This document shows positions 1 through 10,422 of a stretch of DNA of 64,000 nucleotides, piece by piece. Source of the stretch: Fremontodendron californicum (lineage: Eukaryota; Streptophyta; Magnoliopsida; Malvales; Malvaceae); contig JAULJL010000033.1 in the NCBI GenBank assembly GCA_030761205.1, positions 682,001-746,000 on the forward strand, given 5' to 3'. How positions within the stretch are numbered: the stretch's first letter is position 1; the number at the start of each line of letters is the position of its first letter. Position numbers and translations under genes: made by a program. The notes below the pieces were generated by a model that was not told the origin of the DNA, searched no databases, and was given only the letters and a program-made list of their open reading frames with translations.

Positions 1-363
1 TGCCACAAATGTGCACGATGGACGTGTAACGGTAAATGTCGTTCTATTGGGATTCCGTCCTCTAATCGAGATGATAAAATTGAATTCATTAAGGATGGAC
101 TGAGTAAGGAGAATTTGGGTAATATCCAACTTTCTCTTGAGACGCATCCTAGTGGAGACGTACAAAGAGAAATTCTCGATTTATGGCCGCAATTCCAAAG
201 GGAATGGCAACATCTTGGGAATCTGATGTTAAAAGACCCTGTTTGCCAGCTTGTAAGAAAACTGGATGGGAAGCATATCCTTGACTCATAGAAGGCGTTT
301 AAGCCGTTTCTGGACGTAAAACCAGAGGAAGATGTGAGCCACAATCACAACTACAATAAATGA
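1..363 (+). pseudogene. C-terminal fragment of an unidentified Cys-rich protein
   Basis: Frame 1 is open from the first base to a TAG at 289-291. It continues in the same frame for 23 more codons to a TGA at 361-363. The start lies outside the window. The first residues form a Cys/His cluster (CHKCARWTC followed by NGKC), which could bind a metal. A hydrophilic stretch with tryptophans follows (LWPQFQREW near residues 62-70). I do not recognise the family. The inner TAG may be a decayed sense codon, because the following codons still read as ordinary protein. The fragment lies in the inferred internal region of element A, 5' of the LOG-like ORF. It could be a second captured gene piece, an upstream exon of a chimeric gene, or an unfamiliar retrotransposon protein. 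Confidence 0.35.
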
Positions 364-579
364 CTTCTCAGCTTTTGGTTTGATTTGCAATAACTTTATT
401 TTGTTTTAATTTACGTGTTGTTCGATTTGTGTAATTATTCTCGTTTTTTTTATTTGTCTTTTACGGCTGATTGTTTCTTCTCTTTTTGATTTTCTTCCTG
501 AAATCACGCAAAAAAGTCTTTTGTTAGGTTAACATTTTCTTCTGACAGGTCAGATACACTTTCGGCGACATTATTACTC

Positions 580-1305
580 TTGTCTGATTCACTACTCAGT
601 CCTCTATATATTACACCATGTACTCATTCTCTTTCAGGCACTCGAAAAAAAAAAAAATGGAAAGTACTTCGTCCCAGCGCATTAAAAAAAATTTGTGTCT
701 TTGGAGGTGCTTATCCCGGGAAAAATAACATATTCGCTGATGAAGCCATAAGAGTTGGAGTAATACTTGCCCAACAAAAGATCCAGTTGATTTATGGAGG
801 CGGTAGTACGGGTTTAATGGGAGCAGTCGCTACAGCAGCACACGCCGGAGGAAGTCCAGTTCTAGGAATCGTGCCAAAACTATTCACAGGTTTTTGTGGA
901 CCTACCGTGGGTAAGGAAATACAAGTCTGGAGTATCCCCGAACGGATAACAATCATGTACCATTCTGCCGATGCATTCATTGCTTTACCAGGAGGTCTGG
1001 GTACATTGGAAGAAATAGCTTGCGTGGCTTCTTGGTCAGCTTTGGTCACAAATAAGAAACCCATTGGTTTGCTTAATATTAATGGTTATTTTAGTAATTT
1101 GCTTTCATATTTAGATAATGCTGTGGATAATGGATTCATGTTTTCAGAGGCAAGGAGAACCATAATTTCTGCTACAACCATTGAAGATTTACTCAAAAAG
1201 CTCCAAGCTTATGAGTGTTTATCTACTACGGTTGTTTCGCAAACGCTTGGAAAAAGAAAAAGAGATATGGACGAGCAAGGAGTGGATTGCACTTTGTCTT
1301 TGTGA
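580..1305 (+). CDS. LOG-like cytokinin riboside 5'-monophosphate phosphoribohydrolase, intronless copy
   Basis: An uninterrupted 241-residue frame. Residues 37-215 cover the whole lysine-decarboxylase-like (LOG) domain: the nucleotide-binding motif GGGSTGLMG at 73-81 and the signature PGGLGTLEE at 137-145, which holds the catalytic Glu. LOG enzymes release active cytokinin bases from cytokinin nucleotides in the cytosol. The usual Arg-Lys pair before the signature reads Arg122-Ile123, so the Arg is kept and the Lys is lost; some plant LOG paralogues share this ERI/ERM form. Residues 1-36 are unlike LOG proteins and include a run of lysines from an A tract (647-658). The true start may be downstream, or the real N-terminus may come from an upstream exon ending at a CAG near 636. 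Plant LOG genes normally have several introns; none is present, which suggests a retrocopy or transduced cDNA. The C-terminus (GKRKRDM) is basic. Function is unproven. Confidence 0.8.
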   Translation: MSDSLLSPLYITPCTHSLSGTRKKKKWKVLRPSALKKICVFGGAYPGKNNIFADEAIRVGVILAQQKIQLIYGGGSTGLMGAVATAAHAGGSPVLGIVPKLFTGFCGPTVGKEIQVWSIPERITIMYHSADAFIALPGGLGTLEEIACVASWSALVTNKKPIGLLNINGYFSNLLSYLDNAVDNGFMFSEARRTIISATTIEDLLKKLQAYECLSTTVVSQTLGKRKRDMDEQGVDCTLSL

Positions 1306-3303
1306 CATTATCTAACATTTTCCTTGTTGTGTCTTAGTTATAATAAGTGGTTAGCAACCTCTGCAGGTAATATCTCCTAAATTCTACCTTTAAAATTTGA
1401 CATTGGGGACAACGTCATATTTTAGTAGGGGGTAAGGGACATATTTTGCTAATTTAAAAAAAAAAAAAAAGTTTGTTGTGTTTTAAGCAATTTAGAAATA
1501 TTCATTCTGAACAAGGTCTGAGTAAGGGAGACTTGAGACGTACCTTGTCAGTTTGATTTTAATCTTTTTATGTTTACTTGTTAATTTTTGTTTAGTATTT
1601 TAGGATTATTTAGGTTGCATGAGTTTGTTTTGTTTTGAGTCTTAGTTGTTCCTATTCTTATGTTATTAGTTCTTTTCTCTTACACATGATTCTTTCATTT
1701 GGGTTAATAGACTTACATTGAGGACAATGTAAGAATTAAGTGTGGGGGGAATGATTTAGGATTTCTTTTATTTTTGTCTACTATTTTTTTTTTTATGAGT
1801 CTTTATTATTATTATTATTTTTTTAGTGTGTTTTAGTTCCTTTTTAATACAATGATGAGATATGAATTGCATAAGTCTAAAACAGATTTATTAGTGAGAA
1901 GATTTTCATGAGAATTGAGCTTGATATCATTTTTTATGAGCCAATGTTAATATGATATGTTGATTGAGAAAGAAGCATGTTTAGACTTGATATTGACTTG
2001 TATAATCATCCTTGTGAGTTTTTGAGCCTATATGATTGATGCATTATACATATCAATCTAATTTCTTTCTTGAGTGCTCTTATGATTACATGATTCTCTA
2101 GAACTTGCTTTAAACCGTTTGAGACTATATTGATACATGTGACAACATGAATATGATAGAGGCATTAGGATTATAACCAGAGCCAAACAGCCATCCATTA
2201 TTAATGTTCTAAGAGAACATCCCCACTAGTGAGCCAATTTGAGCCTACATTAAATATGATGTTTTATTGGTAACCACAACTTACACCTAGCCTAAATATA
2301 CTTATATCCTTACCCTTGTTCTAAAGATGGATTATATATTTTGAGACATATTGCAAAAAAAAAAAAAAGTGATATTTTTAGTTAAAAATTTGGGTTAGAA
2401 ACAAGAAATAAGTGTGGGGGGGAAAGAAAAGAAAAGTCAAGAGAAAAAGAAATGGAATACTGGCAAATACATTCCTATATAAAAAAAAATGAATCATCTC
2501 TTGAATTTGTGGAAAAAGAAAAAGATGTTACAAAGTTGTTTAGAATGAAGAAAAGGCCCAACATGAATATCCGGCCTAGGTGACTATGTACTTGTAAAGA
2601 GTTTTGAGAAGTTTCTTTGTATAATCTTTTTATGTCTCTAAACTTTATGAACTCTTTGGAACCTTTGTGATATCTTTATCCTTTTGTTCTTCAACCACAT
2701 TACAAACCCCTTGGCCCCATTACAACCTTGATTAAAGACCTCTTGATTTATGAAGTTGCATGATCTTTTAGTGGAGAATAGGTGGACAAGCAAGCATATG
2801 GTAGAAGTGTTTTCATGAGATTGATTGAGTGTAAACACTTTACCACTACTTTAAAGAGTGAAAATCAAGAGAGTATCCCATGTGAGAAGTTGAGATTAAG
2901 TTTGAACATGAACTATTTTGATTGAGATATGTTATGTTAATGTTAGCTTAACTCAAACCTTTTACTATCAAGCATGATTCTTTGTGAAACTCTTTAAGCT
3001 ATTGATTAGTTTATAAGACTTGTTCAAATATTGTCTCTAATTTGTATTGAAAGGATTAGGAGTAAATATTTTTAGTATATGTAGTTTATTTATATGTAGT
3101 TTATTTATATTTTAATTTTTCAATGTTTGTGGGTATCGTTCTAGTAAACCCTCACGAGACTAAACTCGTCCACTAGGGACACCTAGGGGTTTAAAGGCTT
3201 GTGTCACATGCTAAGTGCCACCGTGATTTCCTACGAAAGTGGATTAGATTAGATTTTCTTATTTTATTTTTATTGAGTCGTTGCTAGGGACTAGCAACAA
3301 TCT
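1306..3303 (+). other. non-coding 3' internal region of LTR element A
   Basis: About 2 kb of AT-rich DNA with no coding signal. Three G-rich tracts of the form AAGTGTGGGGG occur near 1738, 2408 and 3303. The text just before each resembles the leader into the polypurine tract of plant Ty3/Gypsy elements (for example gaggacaatgt near 1719). No protease, polymerase or integrase remnant was recognised. Confidence 0.5.
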
Positions 3304-3314
3304 AAGTGTGGGGG
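3304..3314 (+). promoter_or_regulatory. polypurine tract of element A
   Basis: AAGTGTGGGGG lies immediately before the LTR start TGTGATAACT. In plant Ty3/Gypsy elements this G-rich tract primes plus-strand DNA synthesis. Its position marks the following LTR as a 3' LTR, so the internal region of the element lies to the left. Confidence 0.65.
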
Positions 3315-3645
3315 TGTGATAACTCGTATAATTATATAGTTTTTAGTTATGTTTTATTATTGTTTTGTGTCAAATACGAGTTATTATTGTTTAGTCTAAT
3401 TGTGTTTATGATCTTTTATATTTTTATGTAATTTGGTGTTTTTCACAAGTTTCTTTGAGTGATTTCAGATTACTAGAATTAAGGGCAAATCCAGTTCAGT
3501 TCCAGTTCCGACACATTTTTCCATATCAGCTATATCTGGAGTTTCACTGAAGCAATAAGGCTGAAATTTGTAGCCGTGCAAAGCTAAGAGGCATATCTAT
3601 CTTTTTCATGTTTAATACTTCTTGAAACGGAGTCGTTTTCCCTAG

Positions 3646-4036
3646 CGAAATCGACCATCAAGTTGGCTGATGTGCAATGACATCTGTGCTGACCTGTTTT
3701 CGTATTTTGCCCATATCTGCTTATCCACATCAGCAAATGAGATGATTCTAATGGCTATGGATCCGTAACTGATACGGGAACCTTTGTCTAGAAGACCATA
3801 TGATCAGATCAGGCCTCTAATATTGACGAAATCGACCATCAAGTTGGCTGATGTGCAATGACGTCTGTGCTGACATGTTTTCGTATTTTGCCCATATCTG
3901 CTTATCCACATCAGCAAATGAGCTGATTCCAACGGCTATGGATCCGTAACTGATAGGGGAACCTTTTTCTAGAAGACCATGTGATCAGATCGGGCCTCCA
4001 ACATTGACGAAATCGACAATCAAGTTGGCTGATCAA
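3646..4036 (+). repeat. 181-bp tandem duplication in the U3 of LTR A
   Basis: Two full units start at 3646 and 3827, and a partial third starts at 4008. All begin CGAAATCGACCATCAAG or a near variant. The spacing is 181 bp both times. Units carry scattered point differences. The array ends just upstream of the TATA box, so it may duplicate promoter elements. Confidence 0.85.
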
Positions 4037-4144
4037 AATTGTCATACAATATGACGAAAATTGTTAGAAAAATTCACCCACCTATTATACCTACCTTTGA
4101 AATTTGTAAAGCTTGTCTCTTGTCATTTAGCCTTCCAAAATGTG

Positions 4145-4152
4145 TATAAATA
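4145..4152 (+). promoter_or_regulatory. TATA box of LTR A
   Basis: TATAAATA followed by a G-rich stretch (GAGGGCC), about 830 bp into the LTR. AATAAA follows 60 bp downstream. This is the expected order of promoter, R region and polyadenylation signal in a plant LTR. Confidence 0.6.
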
Positions 4153-4211
4153 GAGGGCCTTGGATGATTGTAGAGGATCATATTGTACATAGGTAGGATA
4201 TTAGCCATTGT

Positions 4212-4217
4212 AATAAA
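4212..4217 (+). terminator. polyadenylation signal AATAAA in LTR A
   Basis: AATAAA 60 bp after the TATA box. The R region would run from roughly 4175 to 4240. Confidence 0.45.
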
Positions 4218-5029
4218 ATTCTCTATGTTTTCTTCTTCTTTCTTTTCTCTAGTTTTCTTTTTCTTTAGAAAGAGCAAGAGGTTGGATAATTAATATTCTT
4301 CTTCTTCTTCTTTCTTTCTTTTATTTTCTTCTTAGATTTTCTTTAATTTTATGTTTATGTTTACAATGCCTATGCTAGGCTAAACTTCTATTTGGTTAAG
4401 GGTGATTTCAAAGCCCTAGACATGTTTTGTGATTGATTTCTAGATTCTATCTATCATTAATTTTCTATCAAAGGTGCTTATGTTCTTCTACAAGAATTGT
4501 TCATGATGTTGTCTTGATTTATTTAGGTGTACAACTAGATAGATCTTGATAATTATCTATTGCTAGTTTAGGAATCTTGATCCGTGTAATTGTCTTGATT
4601 TCCTATTCATAAGTGGCAATTTGTGATTAATGATTATGGTCAAGTTTTCAATAATTGCAAAGTGGAACATAACCTAAGTTGAACAATCCGAGCTTATGTG
4701 TTTGTTGCTTAGATCAACCTATCTTTCTCATCATAAAGCTGCCATTAAATTGAATTTAGAGAGCTTATTCTAGGTTGTTTAATGGTTAGAGATTAAATAG
4801 AGAGCTTGTTCTATTTAACGACAAACTAAGGAAAGATTGGGATAACAGAGCTTGTTGTTATCTACGGTTGTTAACTTTGATAGTTGGTTGATATTGATAG
4901 ATCTGAAATTGATTCTTAATGATGTCTAGTGGTGGAGAATGAAACCTTAACCATATTTTTCATATTTGATTCTTCTTACTTACTTGTTTTCTTACTTTTC
5001 TAGTTTGCTTATTTTTAAAAGTATATTTA

Positions 5030-5186
5030 TTTTTATTGGCTGGTTATACCGCCTAATTTGTATATTAACTTTGTTTTATTTTTATTGGCTGGTTATACCG
5101 CCTAATTTAGTATATATATATTTTTATTGGCTGGTTATACCGCCTAATTTAGTATATATATTATTATTGGCTGGTTATACCGCCTT
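5030..5186 (+). repeat. minisatellite with GGTTATACCGCC core, 4 copies
   Basis: The phrase TTGGCTGGTTATACCGCC recurs with its TGGTTATACC core at 5041, 5090, 5132 and 5172, so unit lengths are 49, 42 and 40 bp. Units are separated by variable TA-rich linkers. Each core holds the small palindrome GGTTATACC. A 97-codon open frame across it is a by-product. Confidence 0.8.
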
Positions 5187-5390
5187 GCATCTTATTCTTA
5201 TTATTTACTTTAGTTTAAATCTGGCTTCTAAAACCCCTTTTCTTTTATTGTGTTCTTGAATTTAAGTTTTAAACTATTAACTTATAAACTAAAACCCAAT
5301 CCCTGAGGACTCGACCCTTGCTAACTACTATACTTACAATTTATCTTTTTAGTGCAAGGTTAAATAAGATACACTCTTTTGGGTGCATCA

Positions 5391-6818
5391 CTTCCCCATC
5401 TTCAAAACTTATCGAACCAACCTTGATGAGATCCCTGACCTTGTACTTCAAAGCGGGGCAGTTCTCTGTTGAGTGACCATGATTGCCAGAATGATAACCA
5501 CAACACTCATTAGCATCATACCAGCTCGGATAAGGGGGCTTTAAAGGCTCTAATTGCATGGGTGTCACAAGGTGATTCTGGATGAGTTGACGTAATAGCT
5601 CACTGTATGTCACAGGAATCGGTTCATCCTGATTTCTTTTTCGTTTTTATGCCCCCTTCGATTATTCCCAAGGGTGTCCGATTGATAGACAGATGTAAAT
5701 TCTGGTGTAGTTGCAGTCATTGGTTGGTAGGGATAAAAACCTTGAGAGAAATTGTTCAGGGTAGAGTAAAATGGATGATACAAGGAGAATTGGGGAGGTG
5801 GGGCAAAGTCTTCCACGACGTGGGTATCTTTCTTTTTCTTTTCAGATGCCCCTTTTTTCTTGGTATTGGATGTTCTTTCTCCTTCAATTTTTCCATCCTT
5901 GATAGCATTCTCAATCTTCTCCCCTGAAATTACCATGTCCGAAAAAGTCTTCGTGGTGTTGCCGACAAGTATATCATAGTACGGGGCCTGCAGTGTATTC
6001 ACAAACATGACAGTGTTTTCTTTCTGAGTTAAGGGCGGTTGTACTTGGGCGGCCAGGCTCATCCACCGTTGCGAATATTCTTTGAAGCTCTCAGTAGCTC
6101 TTTTCTTCATATTTTGCAAGGTGATACGGTTAGGCGCCATGTCGGTCATATGCTTGTACTGGTTTAGAAAAACCCTAGCCAAGTCATTCCAAGAGCGAAT
6201 ATGATCCTTGCTCAACTGACTATACCACCTAATTGCAGATCCGTTGAGGCTATCCTGAAAGCAGTGAATCAAAAGCTTATCATTGTCTATATGACTTGTC
6301 ATCTTCCGGCAGAACATAGTGATGTGGGCTGATGGATCGGTCGTCCCGTCATATTTCACAAAGTCAGGGATCTTGAACTTAGGAGGAATGACTAAATTGA
6401 GGACCAAACATCGTTCTTTCGCATCTAAACTCCCAAATACATTTGTACTTTCTACTGCCCGGAGCCTTTCATCTAACAACTGATATTTCCCTTGGGAATC
6501 TGCCAACTCAACCTCATTTACTGCAACCATTTTCAACTTTGCCTGTTCAGCTGGATCATCTGAGTTTAAAACATTGACGGGGTTAACAGTGTTCTGGGCA
6601 TCAATCATTACGACCTCATTCTGACCCTTTTGTGCCTCTAACCCTTTCCTAGCAACAAAGTTTTTAGTGTATCCTTTTCCCTTGATTACGGCGGACATCA
6701 GCTCCATCAATTTAGTCATCTGATCCTTAGATTCTGCTTGAGACTTTGCTAGCTGTTCTCGCAATTCTTCCTGTACCTTTTCCATTCTTTCCATTCGGGC
6801 ACCTTGTTCATTCTCCAT
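5391..6818 (-). pseudogene. gag: gag of element B (Ogre/Tat type), 3' truncated
   Basis: The start is ATG at 6818. An N-terminal coiled-coil-like segment (residues about 1-45) precedes the plant retrotransposon gag capsid domain, recognised by IPPKFKIPDFVKYDG, then LLIHCFQDSL and FKEYSQRWMSLAAQVQPPL. A basic KKKGASEKKKKD linker and a Pro/Tyr-rich stretch follow. One base is missing in an A-run near 5646 (compare 61023-61035), which shifts the frame and ends the first frame at 5610. The C-terminal domain continues in the other frame (5613 to 5391) with the knuckle-like motif CGYH, GH and ENC. Homology stops exactly at 5391, where LTR A begins. Gag would form the virus-like particle and package RNA. 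This is the best preserved gag capsid region in the window: one frameshift and no internal stop. Confidence 0.85.
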
Positions 6819-7685
6819 AGCACTAGCCTGTATTAAAAGGGTACTCAGTACTTCTTATACCTCTGATTTGAAATGGAAATTCTTTCAAAGACTCCTAAAG
6901 CCAAGCCAACTTCTGTTTTATTTCCCCCAAATGTATGTCATGAATGAGCCATGGTTGTCATTTGATGCATGTGAAACCTAAACAATATGATGTATGGACA
7001 TATATAGTGGAAACATGCTGACCATGTATGTAATAAATGCAATCACGATGACAACATGTTGCAAGCAAAAAATAAACAAATCAACGCATGGATATATGCA
7101 ATGAATAATCATGTACATTTTAGCATATTTCCCAATGAATGATCATATACCCTATGAATGCAGCACGATGTCAATTATGATACATGCAAACAATGAATGA
7201 TTGATATAGAGTATATACAAAGAAATCATGCTAACCATGTGTGTCATGAATGCGAACTAATGTTAACATGATGTATGTAATAAGCAAATTAATGCATGTA
7301 TATATACAGAAAAATCATGCTGATTATGAATGTATAAATGCAACCTGATGCTAACATGATACATGTACAAATGTATGGTATGACCAATAATTGATCGGAT
7401 GCAAAATGCAAAAGGGGAAGATATCACGGAGGAAATAAGAATCGGAGGAACTTAATCATCAACATCTCATAAATTTGAAGCATAGTCAATTCATTCCCAT
7501 ATCAATCTTCACAATGGTATAAACCATGTTTTACAAAATCTAAGCAGTAGTTAAAACTGTCTTTACAAGCACTTTATTCTTCCTAGCATCCTAAGGCTAT
7601 AAGAGCCGGCTACTGAATAAGTGAAATCCTATTACATCATATAAGACCAAAGTCTTTCCACCTCAATGCTGTAAATCTCCCAATT
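6819..7685 (-). other. ORF1-gag spacer of element B
   Basis: Non-coding. Between about 6950 and 7390 (minus strand) it holds degenerate repeats of roughly 80-100 bp rich in CATGCAT and GCATGAT words. They are homologous to 15120-15560 in element C and 59560-59990 in element F. The stretch ending at 6819 contains the pre-gag sequence conserved in C and F (TTTTAATACAG just before the start codon). Confidence 0.7.
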
Positions 7686-8250
7686 CTAATGACATTTTCC
7701 CAATCCTCTATCAATCAATGTCGTTGGATCCAAATACTTGGCATCTATAAGAGTTTGCACTTTTTTTTGAATGCCATACAGTCTTCGATTCTATGGCCAA
7801 CAATTCCATAGTAATAATCACATATTGCATTTGGAATATACCACCTTGGATATGGTGATAACATGGGTTTCAATGGGACGCATGCAACCATGTGATTTTG
7901 GATCAGTATAGGGAGAAGCTCTCGGTAGCTGATTGGAAAGGGATCAAAATGCCTTTGGGTCTTATCCTGGGGTTGTTTCTTAGTCACACATGGCCTAAGA
8001 GTTGGGGCACTTGGTGGTGGCACTAAGGTCCGAACCAGAGTGTTTATAGGGAGATTTGGCGAAACAACATGGAAAGGGTATGGATTTGGACACGGGGCCT
8101 TTGGAGGTTGTACATAGCTCGAGGTTCCTATCCAGATGCTGGATAAGGTGATTGATGAGGGAAGCAATATGAACTGCCAATTGGTGGTAATGAAGTAGGA
8201 TTCATAGGTCCCGTAGTGATCATTGCAATGGACGATTGGACCATGGTAGG
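7686..8250 (-). pseudogene. ORF1 of element B, C-terminal half
   Basis: Matches the C-terminal half of the ORF1 copies at 14280-14835 and 58690-59220: a Pro-rich segment (APCPNPYPFH), then PISYRELLPILIQNHM and a CX2-Y/H type knuckle (CDYYYGIVGHRIEDC). Frameshifts lie near 8190 and in the A-run near 7760. The piece stops at 8250, exactly at the LTR of element C; its N-terminal half resumes at 26121. See the ORF1 entries for what the protein may be. Confidence 0.75.
8246..8250 (+). other. left target-site duplication of element C (GTAGG)
   Basis: GTAGG directly precedes the LTR start TGTAGACACC at 8251. The same five bases follow the 3' LTR at 26121-26125. In the intact ORF1 homologue the site reads GGTAGGGTGGGG on this strand, so one GTAGG was duplicated on insertion. 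Confidence 0.9.
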
Positions 8251-8869
8251 TGTAGACACCTAATTTTGTCCGGACCACTAAACAAGTATGTTTTCTTCCT
8301 ATATCGATGTTTTCGAGTGTACAAAGACTGTTTTCATCCTGCAGGTGGTACTCCGAGACATAGTTTAAGAGGGCAAGCATAAAAAGTCAAACTTGAAAAA
8401 AGTCAACCCCGTAAAAAGTCAACCCTAGAAAGTCAACTACTAACAAAGTCAACCCACTTTCAAAATCAAGATTTTAAGTTCAATTGAAAAATGGAGAAAG
8501 AATTTTGATAATCCGAGGTCTACATTGAAAGATATGGAGTTCGGAAGTTGGGATTTGGAGATTCATTAGAAAGGAAACGCTAATCCGAGAAATTTAGGGA
8601 AAAGTGCTTAAACGATCAAATTGGTCGAAATTGAAGGTTCCAAATCAAATATAAGCACTGACTACGGGTAATGGAGAAGCCACATGCAAGAAAAACTGAA
8701 AGAAAAGTCAATCGGGAGAAAACCGAGAATTAGGGTTTTTAGTGGATTTCGGTGAAATCGAGAAGAATCACGAAAATAGCCTGACTTGGTAAGACCAAAG
8801 CCCCCAATGGATGAGGAATGATTAAAAAAGGATAGCCCAAGGCTCAGCTTGAAGAAAATCTAAAAATCG

Positions 8870-9680
8870 AACTTGTTTTGAGCAAAACCGGGTTTTGGAG
8901 GCAAAAGAGCAAAATTGGAAAATTTGGGAAAAATAACAAATGGACTCCAAAAATTCTGAAAATTTGTCAATCTCATTCTTAAATCATTTGAAAGATATTG
9001 GCGAAAGAAAATCTTGATTCGGAGTTCGTTTGCAAAATGGCCAAATCCCGAGCTTCTAATGTAGTAATTCAAAAAGGAAAATCCCGAAAAAATAGCAAAT
9101 GAGCTCCAAATCTTCTAAAATTTTGCAAATCTCATTTTTAAATTATTTGGAAGAGATTAGCGAAAGAAAATCTTGATTCGGAGTTCGTTTGCAAAATGGC
9201 CAAATCCCAAGCCTCTAATGCAATAATTCAAGAAGATAAATCCCGAAAAAATAGCAAATGGACTCCAAAATTTTTGAAATTTTGCAAATCTCAATTTTAA
9301 TTTATTTGGAAGATATTGGAAAAATAAAATATTGATTTGGAGTTCGTTGGCAAAATGGCCAAATCTCGGGCCTCCTATGCAGTAATTCAAGCTGATAAAT
9401 CCCGAAAAAATACCAAATGAGCTCCAAAAATTATGAAAACTTCCAGATCACACTTTTTAATTATTTTGAAGAGAATGGTGAAAAAAATCTTGATTTGGAG
9501 CTCGTTTAAAAAATGGTAAAAATGTGGGGGTATAAAAGGGCATTTTTGGAAGGAAAAATCCAAATAAATAGAAAACGGACTCGGATAAATTTGAAAACTT
9601 CCAAAACTCAATGTTTTATTATTTCGGAAGTATTAAAAAAAGAAAAATTGAATTTGGAGTCTGTTTGATATTTATTTGCA
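8870..9680 (+). repeat. 159-bp tandem repeats inside the LTR, about 5 units
   Basis: The anchor GATTCGGAGTTCGTTTGCAA or variants recurs at 9016, 9175, 9334, 9492 and about 9650. Each unit also carries CCAAATCCCG and TAATTCAAG words. Homologous arrays lie at about 21715-22480 (3' LTR of C), 37880-38630 (LTR F) and 41000-41630 (solo LTR D, one unit fewer). The period is 53 codons, so the minus strand shows long repetitive frames that are not genes. Confidence 0.85.
9531..9539 (+). promoter_or_regulatory. candidate LTR TATA box, 5' LTR of C
   Basis: TATAAAAGG preceded by GTGGGGG. The same motif is at 22350-22358 in the 3' LTR. It is mutated to CATAAAAGG in solo LTR D (near 41509) and deleted in LTR F (near 38525). 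The transcription start is inferred only. Confidence 0.4.
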
Positions 9681-10399
9681 TCCGCGGGGCAAAACGGTCA
9701 TTTCACCCAAGCAACCGAAATGGGCTACTTTGGGCCTTTCAAAAAATCAGAGTTGGGCTGGAAAAGAGAAGTGCTGGCCTGCCCAGGCCTAAAGGAAGGA
9801 GGAAGCTTCTGATTTTTCAATCAAATGGCTAAAAATCAAGAGTTAGTTAGAGATTCTCTTTGATCAAGCCATGGTGATTAAGCCACATAGGCCAAGAGAG
9901 ATGTCAACATTATTCTTGAACAGATGTAATTTGAGGCAGCTGAGATGCTAATCTAAAGGTGATAATTTCATGATTTTTCACCTTGAATTATTAGCCATTT
10001 GATGGAAAATTGGTTACAAGAAAAATGACAACATCCTTGGACAATATGAGGGGGTTTCGGCCAGCATAGTGAGGGGGGTCAGAATTTGCAATTTTCATCT
10101 TCATTTTGCTGAGTTCATTGAGTTTTTACTTGGTTTTTCTCTCCTTGGTTGAAAGCAAAAAGGAAAAGTTTAGAAAAGAAAGGAAAGTTTGAAGAGATAA
10201 AGCTTGAAATATAGCTTCTTGAGGTTGCTCTTGAGCACCAACTATTGCACTTTCTTGGTTTTCCATTCTTGTTTTTGCTATTTTCATTTCTATTTGGTGA
10301 GTTTCCATTTTAAATAAATGTTTTTTATTGTTCTTTTTAAGTTCTTCCTTCATCTCCTTCTTGAATATATTTTTTACAATTTTTTTTTTACAATAAACT

Positions 10400-10422
10400 C
10401 ACGATTAATAAGGTACCGATTT
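10400..10422 (+). other. 23-bp filler at a deletion junction in the 5' LTR of C
   Basis: Replaces about 1 kb present in the other LTRs. The 23 bases are identical to 11963-11985 of the same LTR. The shared bases at the borders are CAC on the left and TTT on the right. Confidence 0.85.

Larger units (their letters stand above)
3315..5390 (+). repeat. 3' LTR of element A (2,076 bp)
   Basis: Begins TGTGATAACT and ends GGGTGCATCA, the canonical TG...CA form. The right end is exact: homology to the gag of element B, compared with the gag at 61260-61275, begins at 5391. The LTR contains a 181-bp tandem duplication, a TATA box and AATAAA signal in U3/R, a TTC-rich tract near 4298 and a 40-49-bp minisatellite. 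The text CTGAGGACTCGACCC near 5303 is typical of the U5 part of such LTRs. The family is probably Athila-like, judged only from the LTR and tract sequence. Confidence 0.65.

Noticed and set aside
792..1064. Minus-strand frame opposite the LOG-like gene
   Set aside because: Shadow of the LOG frame, no independent homology.
4966..5259. 97-codon hydrophobic frame
   Set aside because: Runs through a TA-rich minisatellite in the LTR; hydrophobicity reflects T-rich codons.
5607..5927. Plus-strand frame opposite gag of element B
   Set aside because: Antisense shadow of the gag codons; the same shadow appears at 60744-61022 opposite gag of F.
8860..9611. Minus-strand open frames with repeated GPGFGHFANEL and similar text (also 21526-22430, 37868-38434, 40844-41367)
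   Set aside because: They arise because the 159-bp LTR repeat is an exact multiple of three. They lie in LTRs, differ in frame and stops between copies, and match no known domain.
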